A stretch of 6,736 nt of DNA, from contig JAGGWO010000119.1 in the NCBI GenBank assembly GCA_021157485.1, positions 1 through 6,736 of the forward strand. Reading direction: 5' to 3'. This document shows positions 6,690 through 6,736 of the stretch, piece by piece (the stretch's first letter is position 1; each line of letters opens with the position of its first letter). The translations under genes were made by a program, and so were the position numbers. Below the pieces are notes generated by a model. The model saw only the letters and a program-made list of their open reading frames with translations, did no database searches and was not told where the DNA came from. The DNA is from Sulfurimonas sp. GTDB lineage: Bacteria; Campylobacterota; Campylobacteria; Campylobacterales; Sulfurimonadaceae.

Positions 6690-6736
6690 ATGAAAAAATT
6701 AAAATACGCACTTTTTACAGGATGTACAGCAAAACA
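6690..6736 (+). CDS. Start of heterodisulfide reductase B-like subunit (SdhE/MfrE type), partial
   Basis: Only 15 codons are present before the right edge: MKKLKYALFTGCTAK. The KYALFTGC beginning resembles the first cysteine motif of CCG-domain proteins related to the HdrB subunit of CoB-CoM heterodisulfide reductase. In Wolinella MfrABE and in archaeal SdhABEF complexes such a subunit follows SdhB and replaces classical SdhC/D as the quinone-side partner. It would be expected to bind iron-sulfur via two CCG domains and to lack haem-binding helices, but none of that is visible here. The call rests on 15 residues plus the operon context and the non-classical SdhB. It is sometimes annotated sdhC, sdhE or mfrE; sdhE is also an unrelated flavinylation factor, so I give no symbol. 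Confidence 0.72.
   Translation, partial: MKKLKYALFTGCTAK

Overview
The window is low in G+C and looks like a chromosomal segment of a Campylobacterota (Epsilonproteobacteria) bacterium, probably a Sulfurimonas-like or closely related autotroph. The evidence is the compact, AT-rich genes with AAGGA-type ribosome sites, the thiL-truD-psd gene order, and a succinate dehydrogenase/fumarate reductase set of the SdhA-SdhB-SdhE type. The genus is an inference; the phylum is fairly safe. I see no mobile elements, CRISPR arrays, tRNAs or rRNAs.

Left half, minus strand (1-2513): three closely spaced genes are read right to left. They are thiL (thiamine-monophosphate kinase, TTG start), truD (tRNA pseudouridine-13 synthase) and psd (phosphatidylserine decarboxylase, cut off by the left edge before its autocleavage site). 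The gaps are 15 and 12 bp, so they are probably one transcript. Their products serve unrelated pathways: cofactor, tRNA modification and membrane lipid.

Centre (2514-3966): a 79-bp divergent control region separates thiL from a plus-strand membrane protein gene. It holds a TGTTATAAT extended -10 facing thiL, a -10-like TAGAAT facing right, and an inverted repeat TAGCGT-N11-ACGCTA overlapping both. The plus-strand gene encodes a two-transmembrane protein with an extracytoplasmic helical sensor region and a C-terminal GGDEF-fold domain. Its signature motif has decayed to DYNQF, so it is probably catalytically dead. A 156-bp intergenic region follows. It carries a TATAAT box with an 18-bp imperfect dyad directly against its upstream edge.

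Right half, plus strand (3967-6736): an operon encodes the flavoprotein SdhA, the iron-sulfur protein SdhB and the first 15 residues of a heterodisulfide-reductase-B-like subunit (SdhE/MfrE type). SdhA keeps the covalent-FAD histidine and the catalytic residues but has no Tat signal, so the enzyme should act in the cytoplasm. SdhB has an extra cysteine in its third cluster motif, which fits a second [4Fe-4S] cluster in place of the classical [3Fe-4S]. Together they should interconvert succinate and fumarate with the quinone pool, in either the oxidative or the reductive TCA direction.

Nothing here is a clearly new system. The most interesting items are the non-classical Sdh complex, the dyad at its promoter, and the degenerate GGDEF receptor beside it.
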